64,000 nucleotides of DNA from Jacaranda mimosifolia (taxonomy: Eukaryota > Streptophyta > Magnoliopsida > Lamiales > Bignoniaceae): contig CM032123.1 of NCBI GenBank assembly GCA_018894105.1, positions 20,189,744 through 20,253,743 of the forward strand, in the 5' to 3' direction. A program made the translations under genes and the position numbers. The notes beneath the pieces are model-generated. The model had not been told where the DNA came from and made no database searches. It worked only from the letters and a program-made list of their open reading frames with translations. Shown here piece after piece: positions 27,429-40,185 of the stretch. Position 1 is the stretch's first letter; each line of letters opens with the position of its first letter.

Positions 27429-28490
27429 GGACTTGCTTTTACTCACGCGAACTTTGGGGATCTCCATAGTACTTCTTTCGTTGATTGTCCTTTTTGTTGC
27501 TCGAGTACATGGTTTCTCTATTAGACCCTACTATAGAAGTGTTAATTTCTAGCTATCTACTAAGGATTTTTTTTATTTATGAGTGGGAAGGAGGATGGAA
27601 TTGTGAATCGACAACACATTTGCCTCTTCTTATCTCCATGTCTCCACCTTTAAATGTGACGTCCGAATGTGTGGGATGCATTTTGCATATGCAAGGAGCT
27701 GATTTTGGCGAGTGTATTTGCTCCTACTTTGTAGTCCTCTTCAAGGTAAGGAAACACTCTATCTAAATCTGCATTTTAGGCATGATTTGATCCTTTTTTG
27801 CTTCTAAGCACTAGTTTATTTGAGCTTTTGAAGTTTTATAAATGGATTTTAGTGCCTTACTTCCCTTCATTCCCAATTGATAGGGGAATCTTAGCATTGC
27901 TTGGACAAAGCAGTTGATATAATTCCTCTACAGGTGTTGATGTAATATTCTTCGATGATGTTGGACACTTATCGCTTCTCCTGCACCTTAGAGAAGTCTT
28001 CTCTATCCAATACCCACCCAGTTGTGATGGGTCATTAGGTTACAACTATCCTTTTCATTATATTCGCATCTTGTAAATTTCTTGGACTCATTCAGTCTTT
28101 TTTTGGTTTTGATCTGAAAGTTTTGGGGTGCTTTTCTGGGATATATACGTGTGGTCCTTCTAGATTTTGAAAATATCAATGGACTTGCTTTTACTCACGC
28201 GAACTTTAGGGATCTCCATAGTACTTCATTTGTTGATTGTCTTTTTAGTAGCTCGAGTACATGCTTTCTCTATTTGACCCAACTATAGTAGTGTTAATTT
28301 CTAGCTATCTACTAAGATCTTTTTTAATTATGAGTGGGAAGGAGGCCGGAATTGTGAGTCGACAACACATTTTTCTCTTCTTATCGCCATGTCTCCACCT
28401 TTAAATGTGACGTCAGAATGTATGGGATGCATTTTACGTATGCAAGGAGCTGATTTTGACGAGTGTATTTGCTCCTACTTTGTAGGCTCT

Positions 28491-28619
28491 TCAAGGTAAG
28501 GTAACACTCTATCTAAATTTGGATTTTAGGCATGATTTGATCATTTTTTGCTTGTAAGCACTAGTTTATTTAAGCATTTGAAGTTTTATAAATGGATCTT
28601 AGTGCCTTACTTGCCTTCA
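28491..28619 (+). repeat. LTR-derived module of the satellite monomer (representative copy)
   Basis: This part of the monomer runs from TCAAGGTAAGG through ATCTAAATCTGGATTTTAGG, CATGATTTGATCC and GTAAGCACTAGTTTATTTAAG to AGTGCCTTACTTGCCTTCA. It aligns with the 3' ends of the three LTRs of this window: plus strand 49871-49994, minus strand 47338-47205, and minus strand about 53857-53732. The order is the same throughout: CAAGGTAA, CTAAATCTGAAT, GCATGATTAGATCC, TTAGCTTGTAAAGCACTAGTT, CCTAGTGCATTACTTGCCTTCA. Similarity ends at the LTR terminal CA; beyond it the satellite reads TTCCCAATTGATAGG. Copies occur in nearly every monomer; units near 25.15, 25.89, 26.37 and 27.09 kb have internal deletions here. 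Confidence 0.85.
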
Positions 28620-28673
28620 TTCCCAATTGATTGGGGAATCTCAGCATTGCTTGGACAAAACAGTTGATATAAT

Positions 28674-31600
28674 TTCTCTACGGGTGTTGATGTAATATTC
28701 TTCGAGGATGTTGGACACTTATCGCTTCTCCTGCTCCTTAGAGAAGTCTTCTCTATCCAATGCCGACCCAGTTGTGATGGGTCATTAGGTTACAACTATC
28801 CTTTTCATTATATTCGCATCTTGGAAATTTCTTGGACTCAATCAGCCTTTTTTTGGTTTTGATCTGATAGTTTTGGGGTACTTTTCTGGGATATATATGT
28901 GCGGTCCTTCTAGATTTTGAAAATTTCGATGGACTTGCTTTTACTCACGCGAACTTTGGGGATCTCTATAGTACTTCTTTTGTTGATTGTCTTTTTAGTT
29001 GCTCGAGTACATGGTTTCTCTATTAGACCCAACTATAGAAGTGTTAATTTCTAGCTATCTACTGGGATTTTTTTTATTTTTGAGTGGGAAGGAGGATGGA
29101 ATTGTGAATCGACAACACATTTGCCTCTTCTTATCTCCATGTCTCCACATTTAAATGTGACGTCCGAATGTGTGGGATGCATTTTTCATATGCAAGGAGT
29201 TGATTTTGGCGAGTGTATTTGCTCCTACTTTGTAGTCCTCTTCAAGGTAAGGAAACACTCTATCTAAATCTGGATTTTAGGCATGATTTGATCCTTTTTT
29301 GTTTCTAAGCACTAGTTTATTTAAGCTTTTGAAGTTTTATAAATGGATTTTAGTACCTTACTTCCCTTCATTCCCTATTGATAGGGGAATCTTAGCATTG
29401 CTTGGACAAAGCAGTTGATATAATTCCTCTACGGGTGTTGATGTAATATTCTCTGATGATGTTGGACACTTATCGCTTCTGTTGCACCTTAGAGAAGTCT
29501 TCTCTATCTAATGCCCAGCCAGTTCTGATGGGTCATTAGGTTACAACTATCCTTTTCATTATATTCGCATCTTGGAAATTTCTTTGGCTCAATCGGCCTT
29601 TTTTTGGCTTTGATCTGATAGTTTTGGGGTGCTTTTCTGGGATATATATGTGTGGTCCTTCTATATTTTGAAAATATCAATTTACTTGCTTTTACTCACG
29701 CGAACTTTAGGGATCTCCATAGTACTTCATTTATTGATTGTCTTTTTAGTTGCTCGAGTACATGCTTTCTCTATGAGACCCAACTATAGTAGTGTTAATT
29801 TCTAGCTATCTACTAAGATTTTTTTTAATTATGAGTGGGAAGGAGGCCGGAATTGTGAATCGACTACACATTTTTCTCTTCTTATCGCCATGTCTCCACA
29901 TTTAAATGTGACGTCAGAATGTATGGGATGTACTTTGCGTATGCAAGGAGCTGATTTTGACGAGTGTATTTGGTCCTACTTTGTAGGCCTCTTCAAGGTA
30001 AGGTAACACTCTATCTAAATCTGGATTTTAGGCATGATTTGATCCTTTTTTGCTTGTAAGCACAAGTTTATGTAAGCTTTTGAAGTTTTATAAATGGATC
30101 TTAGTACCTTACTTGCCTTCATTCCCAATTGATAGTGGAATCTCAGCATTACTTGGACAAAGGAGTTGATATAATTCCTCTACGGGTGTTGATGTAATAT
30201 TCTTCGATGATGTTGGACACTTATCGCTTCTCTTGCTCCTTATAGAAGTCTTCAATATCCAATGCCCACCCAGTTGTGATGGGTCATTAGGTTACAACTA
30301 TCATTTTCATTATATTCGCATCTTGGAAATTTCTTGGACTGATTCAGTCTTTTTTTTGTTTTGATCTGAACGTTTTGGGGTGCTTTTCTGGGATATATAT
30401 GTGTGGTCCTTCTAGATTTTGAAAACATCAATGGACTTGCTTTTACTCACGCAAACTTTAGGGATCTCCATAGTACTTCATTTGTTGATTGTGTTTTTAG
30501 TTGCTCGAGTACATGCTTTCTCTATTAGACCTAACTATAGTAGTGTTAATTTCTAGCTATCTACTAAGATTTTTTTTAATTATGAGTGGGAAAGAGGCCG
30601 GAATTGTGAGTCGACAACACATTTTTCTTTTCTTATTGCCACGTCTCCACATTTAAATGTGACGTCAGAATGTATGGGATGCACTTTGCGTATGCAAGGA
30701 GCTGATTTTGACGAGTGTATTTGGTCCTACATTGTAGGCCTCTTCAAGGTAAGGTAACACTCTATCTAAATCTGGATTTTAGGCACGATTTGATCATTTT
30801 TTGCTTGTAAGCACTAGTTTATTTAAGCATTTGAAGTTTTATAAATGGATCTTAGTGCCTTACTTGCCTTCATTCCCAATTGATTGGGGAATCTCAGCAT
30901 TGCTTGGACAAAACAGTTGATATAATTCCTCTATGGGTTTTGATGTAATATTATTCGAGGATGTTGGACACTTATCGCTTCTCCTGCTCCTTAGAGAAGT
31001 CTTCTCTATCCAATGCCGACCCAGTTGTGATGGGTCATTAGGTTACAACTATCCTTTTCAATATATTCGCATCTTGGAAATTTCTTGGACTCAATCAGCC
31101 TTTTTTTGGTTTTGATCTGAAAGTTTTGGGGTGCTTTTCTGGGATATATATGTGTGGTCCTTCAAGATTTTGAAAATATCAATGGACTTGCTTTTACTCA
31201 CGCGAACTTTAGGGATCTCCATAGTACTTCATTTGTTGATTGTCTTTTTAGTTGCTTGAGTACATGGTTTCTCTATTACACCCAACTATAGTAGTGTTAA
31301 TTTCTAGCTATCTACTAAGATTTTTTTTAATTATGAGTGGGAAGGAGGCCGGAATTGTGAGTCGACTACACATTTTTCTCTTCTTATCTCCATGTCTCCA
31401 CATTTAAATGTGACGTCAGAATGTATGGGATGCACTTTGCGTATGCAATGAGCTGATTTTGACGAGTGTATTTGGTCCTACTTTGTAGTCCTCTTCAAGG
31501 TAAGGTGACACTCTATCTAAATCTGTATTTTAGGCATGATTTGATCATTTTTTGCTTGTAAGCACTAGTTTATTTAAGCATTTGAAGTTTTATAAATGGA

Positions 31601-34600
31601 TCTTAGTGCCTTACTTGCCTTCATTCCCAATTGATTGGGGAATCTCAGCATTGCTTGGACAAAACAGTTGATATAATTTCTCTACGGGTGTTGATGTAAT
31701 ATTCTTCGAGGATGTTGGACACTTATCGCTTCTCCTGCTCCTTAGAGAAGTCTTCTCTATCCAATGCCGACCCAGTTGTGATGGGTCATTAGGTTACAAC
31801 TATCCTTTTCATTATATTCGCATCTTGGAAATTTCTTGGACTCAATCAGCCTTTTTTTGGTTTTGATCTGATAGTTTTGGGGTACTTTTCTGGGATATAT
31901 ATGTGCGGTCCTTCTAGATTTTGAAAATTTCGATGGACATGCTTTTACTCACGCGAACTTTGGGGATCTCTATAGTACTTCTTTTGTTGATTGTCTTTTT
32001 AGTTGCTCGAGTACATGGTTTCTCTATTAGACCCAACTATAGAAGTGTTAATTTCTAGCTATCTACTGGGATTTTTTTTATTTTTGAGTGGGAAGGAGGA
32101 TGGAATTGTGAATCGACAACACATTTGCCTCTTCTTATCTCCATGTCTCCACATTTAAATGTGACGTCCGAATGTGTGGGATGCATTTTTCATATGCAAG
32201 GAGTTGATTTTGGCGAGTGTATTTGCTCCTACTTTGTAGTCCTCTTCAAGGTAAGGAAACACTCTATCTAAATCTGGATTTTAGGCATGATTTGATCCTT
32301 TTTTGTTTCTAAGCACTAGTTTATTTAAGCTTTTGAAGTTTTATAAATGGATTTTAGTACCTTACTTCCCTTCATTCCCTATTGATAGGGGAATCTTAGC
32401 ATTGCTTGGACAAAGCAGTTGATATAATTCCTCTACGGGTGTTGATGTAATATTCTCTGATGATGTTGGACACTTATCGCTTCTGTTGCACCTTAGAGAA
32501 GTCTTCTCTATCTAATGCCCAGCCAGTTCTGATGGGTCATTAGGTTACAACTATCCTTTTCATTATATTCGCATCTTGGAAATTTCTTTGGCTCAATCGG
32601 CCTTTTTTTGGCTTTGATCTGATAGTTTTGGGGTGCTTTTCTGGGATATATATGTGTGGTCCTTCTATATTTTGAAAATATCAATTTACTTGCTTTTACT
32701 CACGCGAACTTTAGGGATCTCCATAGTACTTCATTTATTGATTGTCTTTTTAGTTGCTCGAGTACATGCTTTCTCTATGAGACCCAACTATAGTAGTGTT
32801 AATTTCTAGCTATCTACTAAGATTTTTTTTAATTATGAGTGGGAAGGAGGCCGGAATTGTGAATCGACTACACATTTTTCTCTTCTTATCGCCATGTCTC
32901 CACATTTAAATGTGACGTCAGAATGTATGGGATGTACTTTGCGTATGCAAGGAGCTGATTTTGACGAGTGTATTTGGTCCTACTTTGTAGGCCTCTTCAA
33001 GGTAAGGTAACACTCTATCTAAATCTGGATTTTAGGCATGATTTGATCCTTTTTTGCTTGTAAGCACAAGTTTATGTAAGCTTTTGAAGTTTTATAAATG
33101 GATCTTAGTACCTTACTTGCCTTCATTCCCAATTGATAGTGGAATCTCAGCATTACTTGGACAAAGGAGTTGATATAATTCCTCTACGGGTGTTGATGTA
33201 ATATTCTTCGATGATGTTGGACACTTATCGCTTCTCTTGCTCCTTATAGAAGTCTTCAATATCCAATGCCCACCCAGTTGTGATGGGTCATTAGGTTACA
33301 ACTATCATTTTCATTATATTCGCATCTTGGAAATTTCTTGGACTGATTCAGTCTTTTTTTTGTTTTGATCTGAACGTTTTGGGGTGCTTTTCTGGGATAT
33401 ATATGTGTGGTCCTTCTAGATTTTGAAAACATCAATGGACTTGCTTTTACTCACGCAAACTTTAGGGATCTCCATAGTACTTCATTTGTTGATTGTGTTT
33501 TTAGTTGCTCGAGTACATGCTTTCTCTATTAGACCTAACTATAGTAGTGTTAATTTCTAGCTATCTACTAAGATTTTTTTTAATTATGAGTGGGAAAGAG
33601 GCCGGAATTGTGAGTCGACAACACATTTTTCTTTTCTTATTGCCACGTCTCCACATTTAAATGTGACGTCAGAATGTATGGGATGCACTTTGCGTATGCA
33701 AGGAGCTGATTTTGACGAGTGTATTTGGTCCTACATTGTAGGCCTCTTCAAGGTAAGGTAACACTCTATCTAAATCTGGATTTTAGGCACGATTTGATCA
33801 TTTTTTGCTTGTAAGCACTAGTTTATTTAAGCATTTGAAGTTTTATAAATGGATCTTAGTGCCTTACTTGCCTTCATTCCCAATTGATTGGGGAATCTCA
33901 GCATTGCTTGGACAAAACAGTTGATATAATTCCTCTATGGGTTTTGATGTAATATTATTCGAGGATGTTGGACACTTATCGCTTCTCCTGCTCCTTAGAG
34001 AAGTCTTCTCTATCCAATGCCGACCCAGTTGTGATGGGTCATTAGGTTACAACTATCCTTTTCAATATATTCGCATCTTGGAAATTTCTTGGACTCAATC
34101 AGCCTTTTTTTGGTTTTGATCTGAAAGTTTTGGGGTGCTTTTCTGGGATATATATGTGTGGTCCTTCAAGATTTTGAAAATATCAATGGACTTGCTTTTA
34201 CTCACGCGAACTTTAGGGATCTCCATAGTACTTCATTTGTTGATTGTCTTTTTAGTTGCTTGAGTACATGGTTTCTCTATTACACCCAACTATAGTAGTG
34301 TTAATTTCTAGCTATCTACTAAGATTTTTTTTAATTATGAGTGGGAAGGAGGCCGGAATTGTGAGTCGACTACACATTTTTCTCTTCTTATCTCCATGTC
34401 TCCACATTTAAATGTGACGTCAGAATGTATGGGATGCACTTTGCGTATGCAATGAGCTGATTTTGACGAGTGTATTTGGTCCTACTTTGTAGTCCTCTTC
34501 AAGGTAAGGTGACACTCTATCTAAATCTGTATTTTAGGCATGATTTGATCATTTTTTGCTTGTAAGCACTAGTTTATTTAAGCATTTGAAGTTTTATAAA

Positions 34601-34681
34601 TGGATCTTAGTGCCTTACTTGCCTTCATTCCCAATTGATTGGGGAATCTCAGCATTGCTTGGACAAAACAGTTGATATAAT
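28674..34681 (+). repeat. Tandem duplication of a 4-monomer block (3004 bp)
   Basis: Copy 1 is about 28674-31677 and copy 2 about 31678-34681, with a constant offset of 3004 bp (28931 to 31935, 29682 to 32686, 30433 to 33437, 31184 to 34188). Private variants are shared, including TTTACTTGC in place of GGACTTGC at 29682 and 32686, and CTATGAGACC near 29773 and 32777. One of the few differences is GGACTTGC at 28931 against GGACATGC at 31935. Confidence 0.93.
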
Positions 34682-34687
34682 TCCTCT

Positions 34688-37600
34688 ATGGGTGTTGATG
34701 TAATATTATTCGAGGATGTTGGACACTTATCGCTTCTCCTGCTCCTTAGAGAAGTCTTCTCTATCCAATGCCGACCCAGTTGTGATGGGTCATTAGGTTA
34801 CAACTATCCTTTTCATTATATTCGCATCTTGGAAATTTCTTGGACTCAATCAGCCTTCTTTTGGTTTTGATCTGAAAGTTTTGGGGTGCTTTTCTGGGAT
34901 ATATATGTGTGGTCCTTCAAGATTTTGAAAATATCAATGGACTTGCTTTTACTCACGCGAACTTTAGGGATCTCCATGGTACTTCAGTTGTTGATTGTCT
35001 TTTTAGTTGCTCGAGTACATGCTTTCTCTATTAGACCTAACTATAATAGTGTTAATTTCTAGCTATCTACTAAGATTTTTTTTAATTATGAGTGGGAAAG
35101 AGGCCGGAATTGTGAGTCGACAACACATTTTTCTCTTCTTATCGCCATGTCTCCACATTTAAATGTGACGTCAGAATGTATGGGATGCACTTTGCGTATG
35201 CAAGGAGCTGATTTTGACGAGTGTATTTGGTCCTACATTGTAGGCCTCTGCAAGGTAAGGTAACACTCTATCTAAATCTGGATTTTAGGCATGATTTGAT
35301 CCTTTTTTGCTTGTAAGCACTAGTTTATTTAAGCTTTTGAAGTTTTATAAATGGATTCTAGTGCCTTACTTCCCTTCATTCCCAATTGATAGGGGAATCT
35401 TAGCATTGCTTGGACAAAGCAGTTGATATAATTCCTCTACGGGTGTTGATGTAATATTCTTTGATGATGTTGGACACTTATCGCTTCTGTTGCTCCTTAG
35501 AGAAGTCTTCCCTATCTAATGCCCAGCCAGTTGTGATGGGTCATTAGGTTACAACTATCCTTTTCATTATATTCGCATCTTGGAAATTTCTTGGGCTCCA
35601 TCGGTCTTTTTTTGGCTTTGATCTGATAGTTTTGGGGTGTTTTTCTGGGATATATATGTGTGGTCCTTCTATATTTTGAAAATATCAATGGACTTGCTTT
35701 TACTCACGCGAACTTTAGGGATCTCCATAGTACTTCATTTGTTGATTGTCTTTTTAGTTGCTCGAGTACATGGTTTCTCTATTACACCCAACTATAGTAG
35801 TGTTAATTTCTAGCTATCTACTAAGATTTTTTTTAATTATGAGTGGGAAGGAGGCCGGAATTGTGAGTCGACTACACATTTTTCTCTTCTTATCGCCATG
35901 TCTCCACATTTAAATGTGACGTCAGAATGTATGGGATGCACTTTGCGTATGCAATGAGCTGATTTTGACGAGTGTATTTGGTCCTACTTTGTAGGCCTCT
36001 TCAAGGTAAGGTAACACTCTATCTAAATCTGTATTTTAGGCATGATTTGATCCTTTTTTGCTTGTAAGCACAAGTTTATTTAAGCTTTTGAAGTTTTATA
36101 AATGGATCTTAGTGCCTTACTTGCCTTCATTCCCAATTGATAGTGCAATCTCAGCATTACTTGGACAAAGCAGTTGATATAATTCCTCTACGGGTGTTGA
36201 TGTAATATTCTTCGATGATGTTGGACACTTATCGCTTCTCTTGCTCCTTATAGAAGTCTTCAATATCCAATGCCCACCCAGTTGTGATGGGTCATTAGGT
36301 TACAACTAACATTTTCATTATATTCTCATCTTGGAAATTTCTTGGACTGATTCAGTCTTTTTTTGGTTTTAATCTTAAAGTTTTGGGGTGCTTTTCTGGG
36401 ATATATATGTGTGGTCCCTCTAGATTTTGAAAATATCAATGGACTTGCTTTTACTCACGCGAACTTTAGGGCTCTCCATGGTACTTCATTTGTTGATTGT
36501 CTTTTTAGTTGCTCGAGTACATGCTTTCTCTATTAGACCTAACTATAGTAGTGTTAATTTCTAGCTATCTACTAAGATTTTTTTTAATTATGAGTGGGAA
36601 AGAGGCCGGAATTTTGAGTCGACAACACATTTTTCTCTTCTTATCGCCATGTCTCCACCTTTAAATGTGACGTCAGAATGTATGGGATGCATTTTACGTA
36701 TGCAAGGATCTGATTTTGACGTGCGTATTTGCTCCTACTTGGTAGGCCTCTTCAGGGTAAGGTAACACTCTATCTAAATTTGAATTTTAGGCATGATTTG
36801 AACATTTTGTGCTTGTAAGCACTAGTTTATTTAAGCATTTGAAGTTTTATAAATGGATCTTAGTGCCTTACTTGCCTTCATTCCCAATTGATAGGGGAAT
36901 CTCAGCATTGCTTGGACAAAGCAGTTGATATAATTCCTCTATGGGTGTTGATGTAATATTATTCGAGGATGTTGGACACTTATCGCTTCTCCTGCTCCTT
37001 AGAGAAGTCTTCTCTATCCAATGCCGACCCAGTTGTGATGGGTCATTAGGTTACAACTATCCTTTTCATTATATTCGCATCTTGGAAATTTCTTGGACTC
37101 AATCAGCCTTTTTTTGGTTTTGATCTGAAAGTTTTGGGGTGCTTTTCTGGGATATATATGTGTGGTCCTTCAAGATTTTGAAAATATCAATGGACTTGCT
37201 TTTACTCACGCGAACTTTAGGGATCTCCATGGTACTTCAGTTGTTGATTGTCTTTTTAGTTGCTCGAGTACATGCTTTCTCTATTAGACCTAACTATAAT
37301 AGTGTTAATTTCTAGCTATCTACTAAGATTTTTTTTAATTATGAGTGGGAAAGAGGCCGGAATTGTGAGTCGACAACACATTTTTCTCTTCTTATCGCCA
37401 TGTCTCCACATTTAAATGTGACGTCAGAATGTATGGGATGCACTTTGCGTATGCAAGGAGCTGATTTTGACGAGTGTATTTGGTCCTACATTGTAGGCCT
37501 CTGCAAGGTAAGGTAACACTCTATCTAAATCTGGATTTTAGGCATGATTTGATCCTTTTTTGCTTGTAAGCACTAGTTTATTTAAGCTTTTGAAGTTTTA

Positions 37601-39378
37601 TAAATGGATTTTAGTGCCTTACTTCCCTTCATTCCCAATTGATAGGGGAATCTTAGCATTGCTTGGACAAAGCAGTTGATATAATTCCTCTACGGGTGTT
37701 GATGTAATATTCTTTGATGATGTTGGACACTTATCACTTCTGTTGCTCCTTAGAGAAGTCTTCCCTATCTAATGCCCAGCCAGTTGTGATGGGTCATTAG
37801 GTTACAACTATCCTTTTCATTATATTCGCATCTTGGAAATTTCTTGGGCTCCATCGGTCTTTTTTTGGCTTTGATCTGATAGTTTTGGGGTGTTTTTCTG
37901 GGATATATATGTGTGGTCCTTCTATATTTTGAAAATATCAATGGACTTGCTTTTACTCACGCGAACTTTAGGGATCTCCATAGTACTTCATTTGTTGATT
38001 GTCTTTTTAGTTGCTCGAGTACATGGTTTCTCTATTACACCCAACTATAGTAGTGTTAATTTCTAGCTATCTACTAAGATTTTTTTTAATTATGAGTGGG
38101 AAGGAGGCCGGAATTGTGAGTCGACTACACATTTTTCTCTTCTTATCGCCATGTCTCCACATTTAAATGTGACGTCAGAATGTATGGGATGCACTTTGCG
38201 TATGCAATGAGCTGATTTTGACGAGTGTATTTGGTCCTACTTTGTAGGCCTCTTCAAGGTAAGGTAACACTCTATCTAAATCTGTATTTTAGGCATGATT
38301 TGATCCTTTTTTGCTTGTAAGCACAAGTTTATTTAAGCTTTTGAAGTTTTATAAATGGATCTTAGTGCCTTACTTGCCTTCATTCCCAATTGATAGTGCA
38401 ATCTCAGCATTACTTGGACAAAGCAGTTGATATAATTCCTCTACGGGTGTTGATGTAATATTCTTCGATGATGTTGGACACTTATCGCTTCTCTTGCTCC
38501 TTATAGAAGTCTTCAATATCCAATGCCCACCCAGTTGTGATGGGTCATTAGGTTACAACTAACATTTTCATTATATTCTCATCTTGGAAATTTCTTGGAC
38601 TGATTCAGTCTTTTTTTGGTTTTAATCTTAAAGTTTTGGGGTGCTTTTCTGGGATATATATGTGTGGTCCCTCTAGATTTTGAAAATATCAATGGACTTG
38701 CTTTTACTCACGCGAACTTTAGGGCTCTCCATGGTACTTCATTTGTTGATTGTCTTTTTAGTTGCTCGAGTACATGCTTTCTCTATTAGACCTAACTATA
38801 GTAGTGTTAATTTCTAGCTATCTACTAAGATTTTTTTTAATTATGAGTGGGAAAGAGGCCGGAATTTTGAGTCGACAACACATTTTTCTCTTCTTATCGC
38901 CATGTCTCCACCTTTAAATGTGACGTCAGAATGTATGGGATGCATTTTACGTATGCAAGGATCTGATTTTGACGTGCGTATTTGCTCCTACTTGGTAGGC
39001 CTCTTCAGGGTAAGGTAACACTCTATCTAAATTTGAATTTTAGGCATGATTTGAACATTTTGTGCTTGTAAGCACTAGTTTATTTAAGCATTTGAAGTTT
39101 TATAAATGGATCTTAGTGCCTTACTTGCCTTCATTCCCAATTGATAGGGGAATCTCAGCATTGCTTGGACAAAGCAGTTGATATAATTCCTCTATGGGTG
39201 TTGATGTAATATTATTCGAGGATGTTGGACACTTATCGCTTCTCCTGCTCCTTAGAGAAGTCTTCTCTATCCAATGCCGACCCAGTTGTGATGGGTCATT
39301 AGGTTACAACTATCCTTTTCATTATATTCGCATCTTGGAAATTTCTTGGACTCAATCAGCCTTTTTTTGGTTTTGATC
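34688..39378 (+). repeat. Tandem duplication of a 3-monomer block (2253 bp)
   Basis: Copy 1 is about 34688-36940 and copy 2 about 36941-39193. The shared sequence continues to about 39378. The offset is a constant 2253 bp. Differences seen are CAGCCTTCTTTTGG near 34855 against CAGCCTTTTTTTGG near 37107, ATTCTAGTG near 35357 against ATTTTAGTG near 37609, and TATCGCTTC against TATCACTTC near 35484 and 37737. It follows directly after the 4-monomer duplication. Confidence 0.92.
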
Positions 39379-40185
39379 TGATAGTTTTGGGGTGCTTTTC
39401 TGGGATATATATGTGCAGTCCTTCTAGATTTTGAAAATATCAATGGACTTGCTTTTACTCACGCGAACTTTAGGGATCTCCATAGTACTTCATTTGTTGA
39501 TTGTTTTTTTAGTTGCTCGAGTACATGGTTTCTATATTAGACCCAACCATAGTAGTGTTAATTTCTAGCTATCTACTAGGAATTATGAGTGGGAAGGAGA
39601 ATGGAATTGTGAGTGGACAACATATTTGCCTCTTCTTATCTCCATGTCTCCACCTTTAAATATGACGTCCGAATGTGAGGGATGCATTTTGCATATGCAA
39701 GGAGCTGATTTTGGCGAGTGTATTTGCTCCTAATTTGTAGTCCTCTTCAAGGTAAGTAAACACTCTATCTAAATCTGGATTTTAGGCATGATTTGATCCT
39801 TTTTTGCTTCTAAGCACTAGTTTATTTAAGCTTTTGAAGTTTTATAAATGGATTTTAGTGCCTTACTTCCCTTCATTCCCAATTGATAGGGGAATCTTAG
39901 CATTACTTGGACAAAGCAGTTGATATAATTCCTCTACGGGTGTTGATGTAATATTCTTTGATGATGTTAGACACTTATCGCTTCTGTTGCTCCTTAGAGA
40001 AGTCTTCCCTATCTAATGCCCAGCCAGTTGTGATGGGTCATTAGGTTACAACTATCCTTTTCATTATATTCGCGTCTTGGAGATTTCTTGGACTCAATCA
40101 GTCTTTTTTTTGTTTTGACCTTACAGTTTTGGGGTGCTTTTCTGGGATATATATGTGTGGTCCTTCTAGATTTTGAAAATATCAG

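Noticed and set aside
28620..28640. Primer-binding site directly after the LTR-like tail in the satellite
   Set aside because: The sequence after the terminal TTCA (TTCCCAATTGATAGG) does not resemble the usual tRNA-Met-complementary TGGTATCAGAGC, and I could not match it to another tRNA end.
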